A DNA stretch of 64,000 nt from Defluviitalea phaphyphila (GCF_001466305.1 NZ_JWID01000008.1:1301-65300); one strand, 5' to 3'. Counted from the first letter of the stretch, positions 16,274-24,510 are shown. The notes: generated from the letters alone by a model not told the origin. Made by a program: numbers and translations.

Positions 16274-18304
16274 TTAGCTATTATCTTTTGCTTCTTCTTC
16301 TAATTCAAGGAGTTCATCTATTTTTTCTATTTTTTCTTCTAATAAAAGTATCTTATCTATCTGATTAATATTTTGATAAAGAGTTTGGGCTTTTCTATAA
16401 CTAGATTTTGCTTCTATTAGTTTATTTTCTTGAAGAAGTTTGTCTCCTTCTTCTTCCATATTTTTTGCTTCTATTAGTTTTTGAGTATCTTCTATCTCTT
16501 GTTGTTTAGAATTTACACTCTCTATTTTCTCATTTATTTCCACGATTTTATCAGTCATTTTTATTTGAGTATATATATCTTTAGCTAAATTATATTGATT
16601 AATTGCCTCATCAAATTTATTTTTTGATAAATATTCATCTCCTATTTTTTCATATCCTTCTGCTATTTTAGCTTGTTCTTCTATTTCCTTTTCTTTTATC
16701 TTTTCATTTACTTCTATTATTTTCTTTTCTACTGCTGATGCCTCTTCAAATAAAGAAAGTTCTTTATATATTTCTTTAGCTTGATTATAGTATTCCTTAG
16801 CTATACTATAATTTTCATTTCCAAGAGCTGTATCTCCTTCTAATTCAAGAGATTGACCGATTAATTTTTTTTCTTCTATTTTTTCTTCCTCTTTTTCTTT
16901 TTGGGCTTCTTCTTGTTCTTTTTGCTGTTCTTCTAACTTTAATTTTATTTCTGCAATTTTTAAACCAATATCATTTTTAGCCTGCTTATTTTTTGAACTA
17001 ATTGCTAAATTTTGAGCTTCTTTATAAATATTCAAAGCAGTTTCATAATTTTCTGCTCCTTCATATACACTGGCTAAATCCATTAGATTTTCTATATATT
17101 GATAATTTTCACATAAATCCATTTTTTCTTTTAAATCTTCTATTTCCACTAATTCATAAAAATCAATATCTTTTTCTGCTTCTTTAATTGCTTTTTCATA
17201 ACTTAACCTTGCTTCTTCATATTTACCTTGTTCAAATAAATCGTCTCCATCAATTACTAATTGAGTTAATCTTTGTTTTATTGATAATCTATCTTTTATT
17301 TCTTTATTTTCATTACCCTTTTTCCCTTTAGTTTCTTTTAATGATTTGCTTTCTTCGATACCATTTTCATATTCTACTAAAGCCCTGTCATAGTTTTTAT
17401 CTTCTATATATGTATCTCCTTTTGCTTCATATTCTGAAATATAATTTATAGTTTCTATCCTTTTTTTATTTTTATTATAAAAATATAAAAATAAGATGAT
17501 TCCTATTATTAAGATTACTATAAGTGCAATAACTATTATCTTTATTATCTTTTTCTTTTTTTCTCTTTCTTTAAAAGTTTTATTTATAAATACAGTAGCT
17601 AAAGTATAGTTTGATACACTTTTTTCTTGTTTACTTAAATATAAATCCTCTAATTCTTCTAAATATTCCATAGGCTCTTTAACATTTTCAAGAGCATCTA
17701 ACATTTCTACTGTGTTAATTTTTTCCCAGAAACCACAAGTAGTCATTAATAAAATGTCTTCATCTTGTAATTTGATTTTTTTAGAAACCTTAATTTTTAT
17801 TGGTCCTTTTTTGCCTAAATAACTAAATAAGTTTCTAATTTCTTCTCTACCTTCATCTCCATCATCGGGAACTTCTCCTTTATCTATCATTTCTTGATAA
17901 AGGCTTTGGTCAGGAGTTTTTAAAAGTATATTATCTCCTCTAAATATATGTAATTTGCTATTTCCACATACTGCCCATCTCATTTTTGTATAATCTGTTA
18001 CAACAACTAATATACTTGCTTTTAATTGAAATTTACTGCTCTGATGTTTTAATTGGGAATGGGCTTGTCTTATATAACTTTTTATTTTTCGCCTGGATAA
18101 AGTTGGCTTTGATGTGAATAAACTTAAAACTGTATCTACTGCAATTTGTGCACTAAGCACATCATTATCATTATCATAACTTTCTGCAACTGCCCAACAA
18201 GCATAGTTGTCCATTTCTACAAATCCAAAATAATCTTTATTTTTATTTTGACTTCCTGCTTCCGAAATATATTTTGTTACAAATTTACTATTTATTCTCC
18301 TCAT
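16274..18304 (-). CDS. Degenerate PP2C (pseudophosphatase) - membrane helix - TPR protein
   Basis: The ATG at 18304 follows GGAGGAACAGGG; the in-frame ATG seven codons upstream lacks a site. Residues ~1-245 follow the PP2C pattern, but the metal-binding aspartates are replaced: the usual ADG is AES, the usual SDG is TCG (MTTCGFWEKI), and the DN before the last strand is SN (VSNYTLATVFI). It is therefore probably catalytically dead. A basic patch and one membrane helix (IIKIIVIALIVILIIGIIL, ~255-280) follow. The rest is at least five TPR-like helical repeats (YEAKGDTYIEDKNYDRALVE, AEGYEKIGDEYLSKNKFDEA) separated by Glu/Lys-rich coiled coil. It may be a membrane-bound phosphosignal receiver. 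It follows the active-type PP2C gene. Confidence 0.75.
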   Translation of the reverse strand: MRRINSKFVTKYISEAGSQNKNKDYFGFVEMDNYACWAVAESYDNDNDVLSAQIAVDTVLSLFTSKPTLSRRKIKSYIRQAHSQLKHQSSKFQLKASILVVVTDYTKMRWAVCGNSKLHIFRGDNILLKTPDQSLYQEMIDKGEVPDDGDEGREEIRNLFSYLGKKGPIKIKVSKKIKLQDEDILLMTTCGFWEKINTVEMLDALENVKEPMEYLEELEDLYLSKQEKSVSNYTLATVFINKTFKEREKKKKIIKIIVIALIVILIIGIILFLYFYNKNKKRIETINYISEYEAKGDTYIEDKNYDRALVEYENGIEESKSLKETKGKKGNENKEIKDRLSIKQRLTQLVIDGDDLFEQGKYEEARLSYEKAIKEAEKDIDFYELVEIEDLKEKMDLCENYQYIENLMDLASVYEGAENYETALNIYKEAQNLAISSKNKQAKNDIGLKIAEIKLKLEEQQKEQEEAQKEKEEEKIEEKKLIGQSLELEGDTALGNENYSIAKEYYNQAKEIYKELSLFEEASAVEKKIIEVNEKIKEKEIEEQAKIAEGYEKIGDEYLSKNKFDEAINQYNLAKDIYTQIKMTDKIVEINEKIESVNSKQQEIEDTQKLIEAKNMEEEGDKLLQENKLIEAKSSYRKAQTLYQNINQIDKILLLEEKIEKIDELLELEEEAKDNS

Positions 18305-18347
18305 CCCTGTTCCTCCATAGGCCATAGGGTTATAATATTTTTAAATC

Positions 18348-19127
18348 TTAAACCATATCTTCTATTAGAATTAAGGTTGCGTTATCCTGATGTATATATC
18401 CCTTTTTTTGAATTTTTCTTGCAAGATTCATAGCTTTATCATACGGATGTAGATTTTTTTCAATTTCTCTTATAATTTCTACCTCCGTTAAGCTCTGATA
18501 TACTCCATTGCTACATAATATGACTATATCGTCTTTTTTTAGTGAAATATTTTTTATATTATTTTCTTTTTGATTTATATCTGTTAAATAAATAATTTCT
18601 TTATCTCTGTATAAAAGCAGCATACAGCTCCCTATTGAAGTAAAATATAGCCATCCATTTTTAACAATAGCACAAGCTAAAGTAACTCCCACTTTATTTC
18701 CATATATATTATCATTTAGTCTATTATTTATTTCTTCAAAGGATACTGTAAAATATTCTTTTATATCATTTATGTCAAAAAAATTAGAGTTATAAAAATT
18801 TTTTTTTAAAATGTCCACGGTTATTACTGACGCATATTTCCCTATTTTTTTATTTGATATACCATCCGCAATAACTGCTAAAAGAGAATTATCTTTATTA
18901 ATTACAGAAAAATAATCATTTTGTTCATCTTTCTGACCTATTAATTGCATATTCCCTATTTTTATACCGTTACTTAAAGAATAATCTATGGACTTATATG
19001 TACCAGAATCTAAAAATATTTGATCTTTTTTAATTAATATTATTTTTAATAATATTAATATAAATACCACAACAAAAAGTATAAAAAGTAAATTTATTTC
19101 ATTTGTTTGAAATAATTTACCAATCAT
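18348..19127 (-). CDS. Membrane-anchored PP2C-family protein phosphatase
   Basis: One N-terminal helix (LLFILFVVVFILILLKIIL, residues ~14-32) anchors a PP2C domain of ~220 residues. Landmarks are QKDEQNDYF, VIADGISNKK (metal Asp present), SIGSCMLLLYRDKE, CSNGVYQSLTE and DNATLILIED. The third metal site, normally SDG, is SNG here, so metal binding may be weakened. The start overlaps the upstream FHA gene's stop as ATGA. With two FHA proteins beside it, it probably reverses Ser/Thr phosphorylation that controls machine assembly, as PppA does in T6SS. That role is by analogy; no kinase gene is in the window. Confidence 0.8.
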   Translation of the reverse strand: MIGKLFQTNEINLLFILFVVVFILILLKIILIKKDQIFLDSGTYKSIDYSLSNGIKIGNMQLIGQKDEQNDYFSVINKDNSLLAVIADGISNKKIGKYASVITVDILKKNFYNSNFFDINDIKEYFTVSFEEINNRLNDNIYGNKVGVTLACAIVKNGWLYFTSIGSCMLLLYRDKEIIYLTDINQKENNIKNISLKKDDIVILCSNGVYQSLTEVEIIREIEKNLHPYDKAMNLARKIQKKGYIHQDNATLILIEDMV

Positions 19128-19669
19128 ACCTTTTCATCTTTTCTATTTTGATTTTGATCTATGTCTGTCCACTCAAAATGGTCTCCACATAAAGGGATAA
19201 ATAAAAACTTACTTTTACCTATTTCTATTTCATCATATGCAGAGAGTTCCACTGGACTATAAACAGCATCTCCATTAACATAAACAAGTCCTTGAGAATC
19301 TCCTGGTAATAATACAGTTTGTCTTTTCTTAGGGTCATATACAAAAACGGCATGATTTCTCTTTGCTATATGATTGTCTCCTAAAACTTGTATATCCATG
19401 TCATCTGCTCTACCTAAAAAATTCTTTTCAGTTAATATTCTATAATCCCTTCCTTTAGATGGCCCATCAATACAAACAAGCCATCCTGTCACTGGTTCCA
19501 TAACTTCTAAATCTCCTAAATATGGAACATTTTCATTATAATTTCCCTGTGTATCTTCTGCTTCATAATTTTTATCAGATAAAACAACTGATTTATTACA
19601 ATAAGGACAAATATTCCCGTATCTTCTTGAACTAAATAAATGACCTTCTGGACACCTTGTTAAACTCAT
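19124..19669 (-). CDS. Zinc-ribbon plus FHA-domain protein
   Basis: Starts at ATG 19669 after GGAGGTACAT. Residues 5-25 form a CPxGHxFxxxxxxxxCPYC zinc ribbon (CPEGHLFSSRR ... CPYC). An FHA domain follows at about 60-160 (NFLGRADDMDIQVLGD, IAKRNHAVFVYDP, VYVNGDAVYSPVEL, YDEIEIGKSKFLFI), with the GR and the ...RxHA phosphothreonine-binding residues. It is soluble. FHA domains bind phosphothreonine peptides; here it is likely to be a cytosolic reader of the phosphosignal in this operon. It is coupled by ATGA overlap to the PP2C gene. Confidence 0.85.
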   Translation of the reverse strand: MSLTRCPEGHLFSSRRYGNICPYCNKSVVLSDKNYEAEDTQGNYNENVPYLGDLEVMEPVTGWLVCIDGPSKGRDYRILTEKNFLGRADDMDIQVLGDNHIAKRNHAVFVYDPKKRQTVLLPGDSQGLVYVNGDAVYSPVELSAYDEIEIGKSKFLFIPLCGDHFEWTDIDQNQNRKDEKV

Positions 19670-19753
19670 ATGTACCTCCACACTTCCAATTTTAATTTAG
19701 TGTTGTTTTTTAATAATCAGTTTTATATTTCAATATGTATAAAATAATTTTTA

Positions 19754-20239
19754 TTATCTAACTAATAATTTTGCTTTTGATATATAAATTATATCTCCTT
19801 TATCTACTTTATATGGTGTGAAGGGTTTTAATCTAAATACAAATTGTTCTCCCTTCTTTTTTAACCCTACACCATTTAAAGATTCTAAATCTTCTATGTA
19901 CCAAAAACCATTAGAATAATTCATAACTGCATGTTCATTTGAGATATATTCACTATACCTAGTATCTCCTAACTCAATATCTACTTCTGTCGTAGGAGTA
20001 CTCTTTCCTATTAAAAATGATACTGCACCTTCAAAATACCATTCTTTTTCTCTACTCCCATCTCCATCCATAAGTATTAACTTTTTGATGTTTGAATTAT
20101 ATTGTAAAACTTCTTGTTTTCTTAATCTATATTCTATGGCAAACCACATAATACATAATATTCCGATAGCCATTGTTCCTGCAATTCTAACTGATATATC
20201 CTTATTGACAAAATATAAAATATATAAAAAAACTGCCAT
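19754..20239 (-). CDS. Membrane-anchored FHA-domain protein
   Basis: An N-terminal membrane region (AVFLYILYFV, then IAGTMAIGILCIMWFAI) is followed by an FHA domain at ~75-161 (FLIGKSTPTTEVDIELGD, YISNEHAVMNYSNGFWYIED, SLNGVGLKK). SNEHA matches the SxxHA phosphothreonine pocket. The ATG at 20239 has no ribosome site. The frame stays open upstream, and a CTG at 20308 lies seven bases after AGAGGA. It would add a first hydrophobic helix (FFLNLITGIIILIMAVF), so the true protein may be 184 residues with two helices. It probably recruits phosphorylated partners to the membrane. Confidence 0.75.
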   Translation of the reverse strand: MAVFLYILYFVNKDISVRIAGTMAIGILCIMWFAIEYRLRKQEVLQYNSNIKKLILMDGDGSREKEWYFEGAVSFLIGKSTPTTEVDIELGDTRYSEYISNEHAVMNYSNGFWYIEDLESLNGVGLKKKGEQFVFRLKPFTPYKVDKGDIIYISKAKLLVR

Positions 20240-20349
20240 AATTAAAATAATAATACCTGTAATTAAATTTAGAAAAAATTGTTTAACTTTTCCATTTTCC
20301 TTATCCAGAGCAATTCATCCTCTCTGACAAAAAATTTATGATAGATCTT

Positions 20350-20781
20350 TTAAAATCTATTTTTCCCAAATATCGCCTCAAAAACATCTTTTGTTTTCAT
20401 AGGTTTTACTTTTTTATTTTGTCTATTTAAATTAGGGGAAGTGTTATTAGGATTAAAACCAAAAAACTCTTCAAATATATCGCTTGTTTTAGAAAAATCA
20501 TATGATGACATATTAGAATGATGATTTCTTCTTTTTTTCTGTTGATTATTTTCTTTTATATCTTCTGAAGAACCAAACATTTTTCTATCATATTCTGCTT
20601 TTTTTGTTTCGTCTCCTAATACTTTGTAAGCTTCTCCTATTTCTTTAAATCTTTCTTCTGCTTTAGGGTCATTATTATTAGCATCGGGATGAAATTTTTT
20701 AGCTAATTTTCTATATGCTTTTTTTATTTCCTCTATAGTAGCATTTTTACTTACTTGCAAAATTTTATAGTAATCTTTCAT
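20350..20781 (-). CDS. J-domain (DnaJ-like) protein
   Basis: Residues 1-65 are a complete J domain ([20 protein letters not shown]) with the catalytic HPD at 31-33 (KKFHPDANN). A polar Asn/Ser-rich linker and a short FxxFFGFNP / [10 protein letters not shown] tail follow. It lacks the zinc-finger and C-terminal substrate domains of DnaJ, so it is a specialised co-chaperone. J domains stimulate Hsp70 ATPases, and an Hsp70-like ATPase is encoded in the same operon (11635-14255). The pair may assemble or recycle sheath or tube proteins; this is inference. It is separated from the tube gene by a strong hairpin. Confidence 0.88.
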   Translation of the reverse strand: MKDYYKILQVSKNATIEEIKKAYRKLAKKFHPDANNNDPKAEERFKEIGEAYKVLGDETKKAEYDRKMFGSSEDIKENNQQKKRRNHHSNMSSYDFSKTSDIFEEFFGFNPNNTSPNLNRQNKKVKPMKTKDVFEAIFGKNRF

Positions 20782-20832
20782 AAGTTATTTCCTCTTTTCA
20801 ACATTTATCACATAAAAATTTATAGGGAAAAT

Positions 20833-20902
20833 CCCCTTAGATTTAAATAAATATGTTTTTGCTGTGCAAAACAATAATTTAAATGTTATTTAATCTAAGG
20901 GG
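20833..20902 (-). terminator. Intercistronic hairpin between tube gene and J-domain gene
   Basis: Arms CCCCTTAGATT(T)AAATAA (from 20833) and TTATTTAATCTAAGGGG (to 20902) form a ~17-bp stem with one bulge. There is only a weak U tract after it on the minus strand, so it fits a partial terminator or an RNA-stability element after the tube gene. Confidence 0.65.
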
Positions 20903-20918
20903 AATATGTATTAATTAA

Positions 20919-21344
20919 CTAAACAGAATATCCACCATCGATGGTAGTAAATTCAAACTTATCTTTCTTCTGTCTTATAGTAAGGTCAAATTCACCTACC
21001 CCTTCCGTATCTCCATATCTTTCCGTGTAATCAACAATAAATGCATTAGGGAAATGAATTTTCCTTACTACTTGATTTGCTACTATAACTTCAACGGTAG
21101 CCTTCCTATAACTATCAGCACTTTCTGCTCTAACCATTGACCATTTTGCGATTTTCATAGTATCATCTGCTGGTTCACCATCAACTGCTGTTAAGATTTT
21201 ACCAGTAATTTTAATTGTGTTTACAACATCAGTAGATCTTGCATTAGAGTCATCTGGAGTGTCAGTATAGAACTCACATGTCTTAATATTATGTTCATTA
21301 AGCTCAATAGTTTCTGCTCCTTCAATTTTTAGTCTTAATCCCAT
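20919..21344 (-). CDS. Hcp/tail-tube-like protein
   Basis: A small 141-residue, strand-rich protein with no signal peptide, placed directly after the sheath candidate, as tube genes are. It opens MGLRLKIEGAETIELN. A middle segment (DVVNTIKITGKI) precedes a C-terminal part (KIHFPNAFIVDYTERYGDTE, then EFDLTIRQKKDKF) whose strand-loop-strand order resembles the Hcp end (ITLTNAxVxxY ... ExxxLxFxK). Length is close to Hcp (~160). Hcp/tail tubes stack inside the sheath. The ribosome site is AGAGGTGATATT-ATG. Sequence similarity is faint, so the call leans on fold pattern and gene order. Confidence 0.68.
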   Translation of the reverse strand: MGLRLKIEGAETIELNEHNIKTCEFYTDTPDDSNARSTDVVNTIKITGKILTAVDGEPADDTMKIAKWSMVRAESADSYRKATVEVIVANQVVRKIHFPNAFIVDYTERYGDTEGVGEFDLTIRQKKDKFEFTTIDGGYSV

Positions 21345-21385
21345 AATATCACCTCTTCTTTTATTTTTTTATTTTTTATTTTTAC

Positions 21386-21406
21386 CCTATTTCTTATTGA
21401 AATAGG
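21386..21406 (-). other. Small hairpin before the tube gene
   Basis: CCTATTTC and GAAATAGG form an 8-bp perfect stem with a 5-base loop, between the larger sheath-tube hairpin and the tube start. It may protect the 5' end of a tube mRNA. Confidence 0.5.
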
Positions 21407-21415
21407 TTCTATTTA

Positions 21416-21468
21416 TAAAATAGATTTGTACTTTTTTTCTTTATAAAATTTTGTACAAATCTATTTTA
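21416..21468 (-). terminator. Strong intercistronic hairpin between sheath and tube genes
   Basis: TAAAATAGATTTGTAC (21416-21431) pairs perfectly over 16 bp with GTACAAATCTATTTTA (21453-21468), with a U-rich loop. It begins one base after the sheath stop codon. It probably sets sheath:tube:downstream ratios by partial termination or RNA protection. Confidence 0.7.
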
Positions 21469-23634
21469 TCAACTTACTTTAGTATTTTTATTAAGTACAA
21501 TTTCAAGATTTTTGGTATTTCCATTAAAACTTAAGTCTATATTACAAATATTGTATTCTTCTTCAATATTATATGATATATCATCTCCTGGCATGATAAT
21601 TGAATTTACTGCTCCTTGATTACTAAACCAAAGACTTCTTTGACTTTGAGGATTTGTACTAAAGAAGAATACTACATTATCATGCTTATAATCACTTGTT
21701 TGGGCTCTCATAATTCTAGATATGTATGTAGCTGTAAGCGTTTTATAAATACTTTCATATTCATTATCAACTAATTGCATACTTCTAGCTTTATACACAG
21801 TAATTTGTCTTAATTCTTTCCCATCTATTTGATGATTATCACTAGAAAATACAAATCCAAAATTCCTACTATTAATACTATCTTTAATTTTATTTGTATA
21901 CCCACTAATTTCTTTTGCAAGAGTGGTAGGTACTTTAAGTGCATGATTTGAAGCTTCTATATCAAAACGTACTCCTGGGTAATCTCTTATAACATTTTTA
22001 AATCTTGTTCTTAAAAATTCTGGACACTGATATGCCGCAGTAATCCCAGCTGCTAAATAACTAGCTGGAATATAAACTCCTTCTATCCATAATTTCAAAA
22101 GATCTTTCTTTTCTTTAGAGATTTTTGCTCCTTCTTCTGTTGCTACCATATAAGAATCTAAAATTACACCGGATTTATTTTTAGGAACTATACTAAGATT
22201 AGGCAAACAACAAATAGCATATTCACTATATTCTTTTCTTGTTAAAACATTTGTACGTTCTATGTACTCGTCAATTCCTTTTGTTGCAACAGCTGTAAAA
22301 GATGTTTCTTCACAAGTTTCAAAACTGAAAAATGTCTGTATTTTATAATCACATATACCATGAAGTAGTGATGTAAGTGATTCCATGGTATTGATATCTT
22401 CTTTAACAACTTTCTTATTACCTTTAAATCTTTCTCTTGTAAGTTTAATATTATTGCCTTTGTTAAATTCTATATCTCCTACAATTCCAAACCAAATTGT
22501 ATTCCTAAAATCATTTTTATTATTAACAGTATTTAAATATACTTGAAGTATTGGTAAATTACTACTTTTTGTAAGCATACTTAATGTATTATTGGTAATA
22601 AGCATAGTTGGAGCCATGCCTTTATTTTTAGATTGATATTGATCAAAAAATATAAATACTCCTAATATTTTTTCTATAAGAGGTTTTGCTACTTTTATAA
22701 AATCACTTTTAGATGTTTGATAAAACTCTAAATATGAATTATATTTTTCTACTTCTTTTTGTATGTCTAATTCTTCAGTATTTGTTACAGGTAATGGACA
22801 AAATGTCCTTACTACTAGTTCTGCTACATAATCAGATGGTTCTTCCGTTATATTTTCATAATCTTCTTTAAAAATTTCTGCAAGAGCATTTGTTGTTTGT
22901 TCCTCTGCAACTACAAGTTCAGTTGATTCTGTTTTTGGTCTTTCAATAATTTTTAATTCTCCATCATCTCCCATAGTAAGCTGTCCTGCAACAAATTTTT
23001 CTCCATCATCACTTTCACTAGTTCGTCCTGCAAGGAGTCTTTGTTTTGAATCTTCTATAGCTAGAGGTAGCATAGCCATAATATTGTTGTAACTTTTACT
23101 TGCTTCTTCAAATTTAACATTTAATTTATCTCCAATATCAAGTTTTAATGGATCTTCATCATCTAATTTTTCATATTTTTCATACAAGTAATGTATCTCT
23201 TTTCTGATAGCTTTAATATCATCCATCACCTTTTTAGGAGAAATCATATCTAAAATCTTATCAAAAGCAAAATCAACATTTTCTATTCCTTGTGAACGTT
23301 TAGTTTGAATCATTGTAAGCAACATTTTTAAGAAATCATTATTACGATCAATAGGTATTTCTTGAATACAATCTTCTGGAATTCCAGTAGGTTTATTAAG
23401 TGTATAAACTACTTTTTGATTTGCGGCATTAAAAAAACTATAAATAACTGGTTGAAACTTGTCTAAAAACTCATCAAAACTACTAACCAACAAATGCTCA
23501 TTTATTTCTTTAATTTTGTCATCATCTAAACTTTCTAATCCCCTTACATCTCCAACTAATGTAAGTAAATCTAATTTTTCTGGGTTTATACAATCAAATA
23601 ATATAGTCCGATTAGTTTGTTCAATGATGTCCAT
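21469..23634 (-). CDS. Contractile sheath protein candidate (TssC/tail-sheath-like)
   Basis: First gene of the injection operon, 721 residues, with a strong site (AAAGGAGGAATTAT-ATG). Residues ~1-280 are acidic and helical with a low-complexity linker (~220-265). The rest alternates strands and helices; it has a core like SYMVATEEGAKISKEKKD ... IPASYLAAGITAAYQCP, and ends in short strands (ICNIDLSFNGNTKNLEIVL) as sheath C-termini do. No membrane segment. It is longer than TssC (~490 residues) and closer to T4 gp18 (~660), so one polypeptide could replace the TssB/TssC pair. The call is from size, layout and its place before the tube gene. Confidence 0.62.
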   Translation of the reverse strand: MDIIEQTNRTILFDCINPEKLDLLTLVGDVRGLESLDDDKIKEINEHLLVSSFDEFLDKFQPVIYSFFNAANQKVVYTLNKPTGIPEDCIQEIPIDRNNDFLKMLLTMIQTKRSQGIENVDFAFDKILDMISPKKVMDDIKAIRKEIHYLYEKYEKLDDEDPLKLDIGDKLNVKFEEASKSYNNIMAMLPLAIEDSKQRLLAGRTSESDDGEKFVAGQLTMGDDGELKIIERPKTESTELVVAEEQTTNALAEIFKEDYENITEEPSDYVAELVVRTFCPLPVTNTEELDIQKEVEKYNSYLEFYQTSKSDFIKVAKPLIEKILGVFIFFDQYQSKNKGMAPTMLITNNTLSMLTKSSNLPILQVYLNTVNNKNDFRNTIWFGIVGDIEFNKGNNIKLTRERFKGNKKVVKEDINTMESLTSLLHGICDYKIQTFFSFETCEETSFTAVATKGIDEYIERTNVLTRKEYSEYAICCLPNLSIVPKNKSGVILDSYMVATEEGAKISKEKKDLLKLWIEGVYIPASYLAAGITAAYQCPEFLRTRFKNVIRDYPGVRFDIEASNHALKVPTTLAKEISGYTNKIKDSINSRNFGFVFSSDNHQIDGKELRQITVYKARSMQLVDNEYESIYKTLTATYISRIMRAQTSDYKHDNVVFFFSTNPQSQRSLWFSNQGAVNSIIMPGDDISYNIEEEYNICNIDLSFNGNTKNLEIVLNKNTKVS

Positions 23635-24003
23635 ATAATTCCTCCTTTTGCATTTATTATTTTTGAATAAATTTTATAAGTATAATTACATTTAATATTT
23701 AAACTGTTTTAAATTTATTTTTATATTAAATTTTATTAATTAATATTAATATTTTCTTTTTTTGTTATTTTTCTATTTTTTTCATTATTATACCATCGAT
23801 TAAAAAATTTTTCTATATATAAAAATACTTGTTTTTAAAATAATTTTTTGATATTTTGAACGAAATATTTAGTATATTTTTACATTTAATTTATTATTTT
23901 CTATTATTTTTGTATAACTTTAACAATTTTTTAAAATAAATTCTAAAAATATATGTAATAAGTTATAATTTGTAAAATAAATTAATTATTATTATATATA
24001 ACA
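23635..24003 (-). promoter_or_regulatory. AT-rich gene-free stretch upstream of the sheath operon, with candidate promoter
   Basis: About 370 bases with no open frame worth naming. Apart from the ribosome site just before the sheath start, the best promoter-like match on the minus strand is TTTACA (23971-23976) - 17 bases - TATATT (23948-23953), which would leave a ~310-base leader. In such AT-rich DNA this can arise by chance. I see no riboswitch-like fold. Confidence 0.3.
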
Positions 24004-24048
24004 AAAAAAGTACTTTATCCCTCTTATAACTAGGGACAAAGTACTTTT
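24004..24048 (-). terminator. Terminator after the small gene 24082-24402
   Basis: AAAAAGTACTTT-A-TCCCT and AGGGA-C-AAAGTACTTTTT form a long stem with one mismatch, flanked by A and T runs on both sides. It marks the right border of the injection operon. Confidence 0.8.
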
Positions 24049-24081
24049 TATTAATCAATATAAACTTTTTATATAATATTA

Positions 24082-24402
24082 CTATCTTATACTTAAATAA
24101 GTTGAAAGAATTTCTTTCATTTTTTTTGAATCTTCTTTAGCTTCTATATTTATATGTCCTCCAGTAATATCTACTTTAAAGTTTTTAAATCCTTGGTCTT
24201 TTATATACTTTTCTAAGTCTTCTGGCTTATCAGTTTGAGTAAGTAATATTTTTTCTCCTACTTTATCTCCATTAACAAAAACTTGATATATATCTTTTAA
24301 CAAACCTATATTATCTTCATCATTTTTCAATGCAATTATGTCAGGAATATATCCACTTCCAGTTGTCCCAGGATGTCCTGTATTCCCTATATAAGTTGGC
24401 AT
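24082..24402 (-). CDS. Unassigned 106-residue protein
   Basis: No family recognised. The ATG at 24402 is preferred because GGAGG lies eight bases ahead; an ATG five codons upstream overlaps that site. The protein opens with a Gly/Thr-rich stretch (MPTYIGNTGHPGTTGSGYIP) and continues as a small alpha/beta domain (DIYQVFVNGDKVGEKILLTQ, EDLEKYIKDQGF, VDITGGHINIEAKED). There is no signal peptide. It has its own terminator and stands alone between the injection operon and the transaldolase gene. Whether it belongs to the system is unknown. Confidence 0.55.
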   Translation of the reverse strand: MPTYIGNTGHPGTTGSGYIPDIIALKNDEDNIGLLKDIYQVFVNGDKVGEKILLTQTDKPEDLEKYIKDQGFKNFKVDITGGHINIEAKEDSKKMKEILSTYLSIR

Positions 24403-24510
24403 ATATATAACCTCCATTTATAAGATTATATATATTAGTATTTCATAAAATATTATATTTACTCTTAAAAATAATTAAATATCCTTTTAAATAAATTGTG
24501 TTTTTATCAT

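Noticed and set aside
1-24000. Prophage or defective phage
   Set aside because: No integrase, terminase, portal, capsid, holin or endolysin gene seen; the FHA, PP2C, Hsp70-like and VWA genes argue against a phage.
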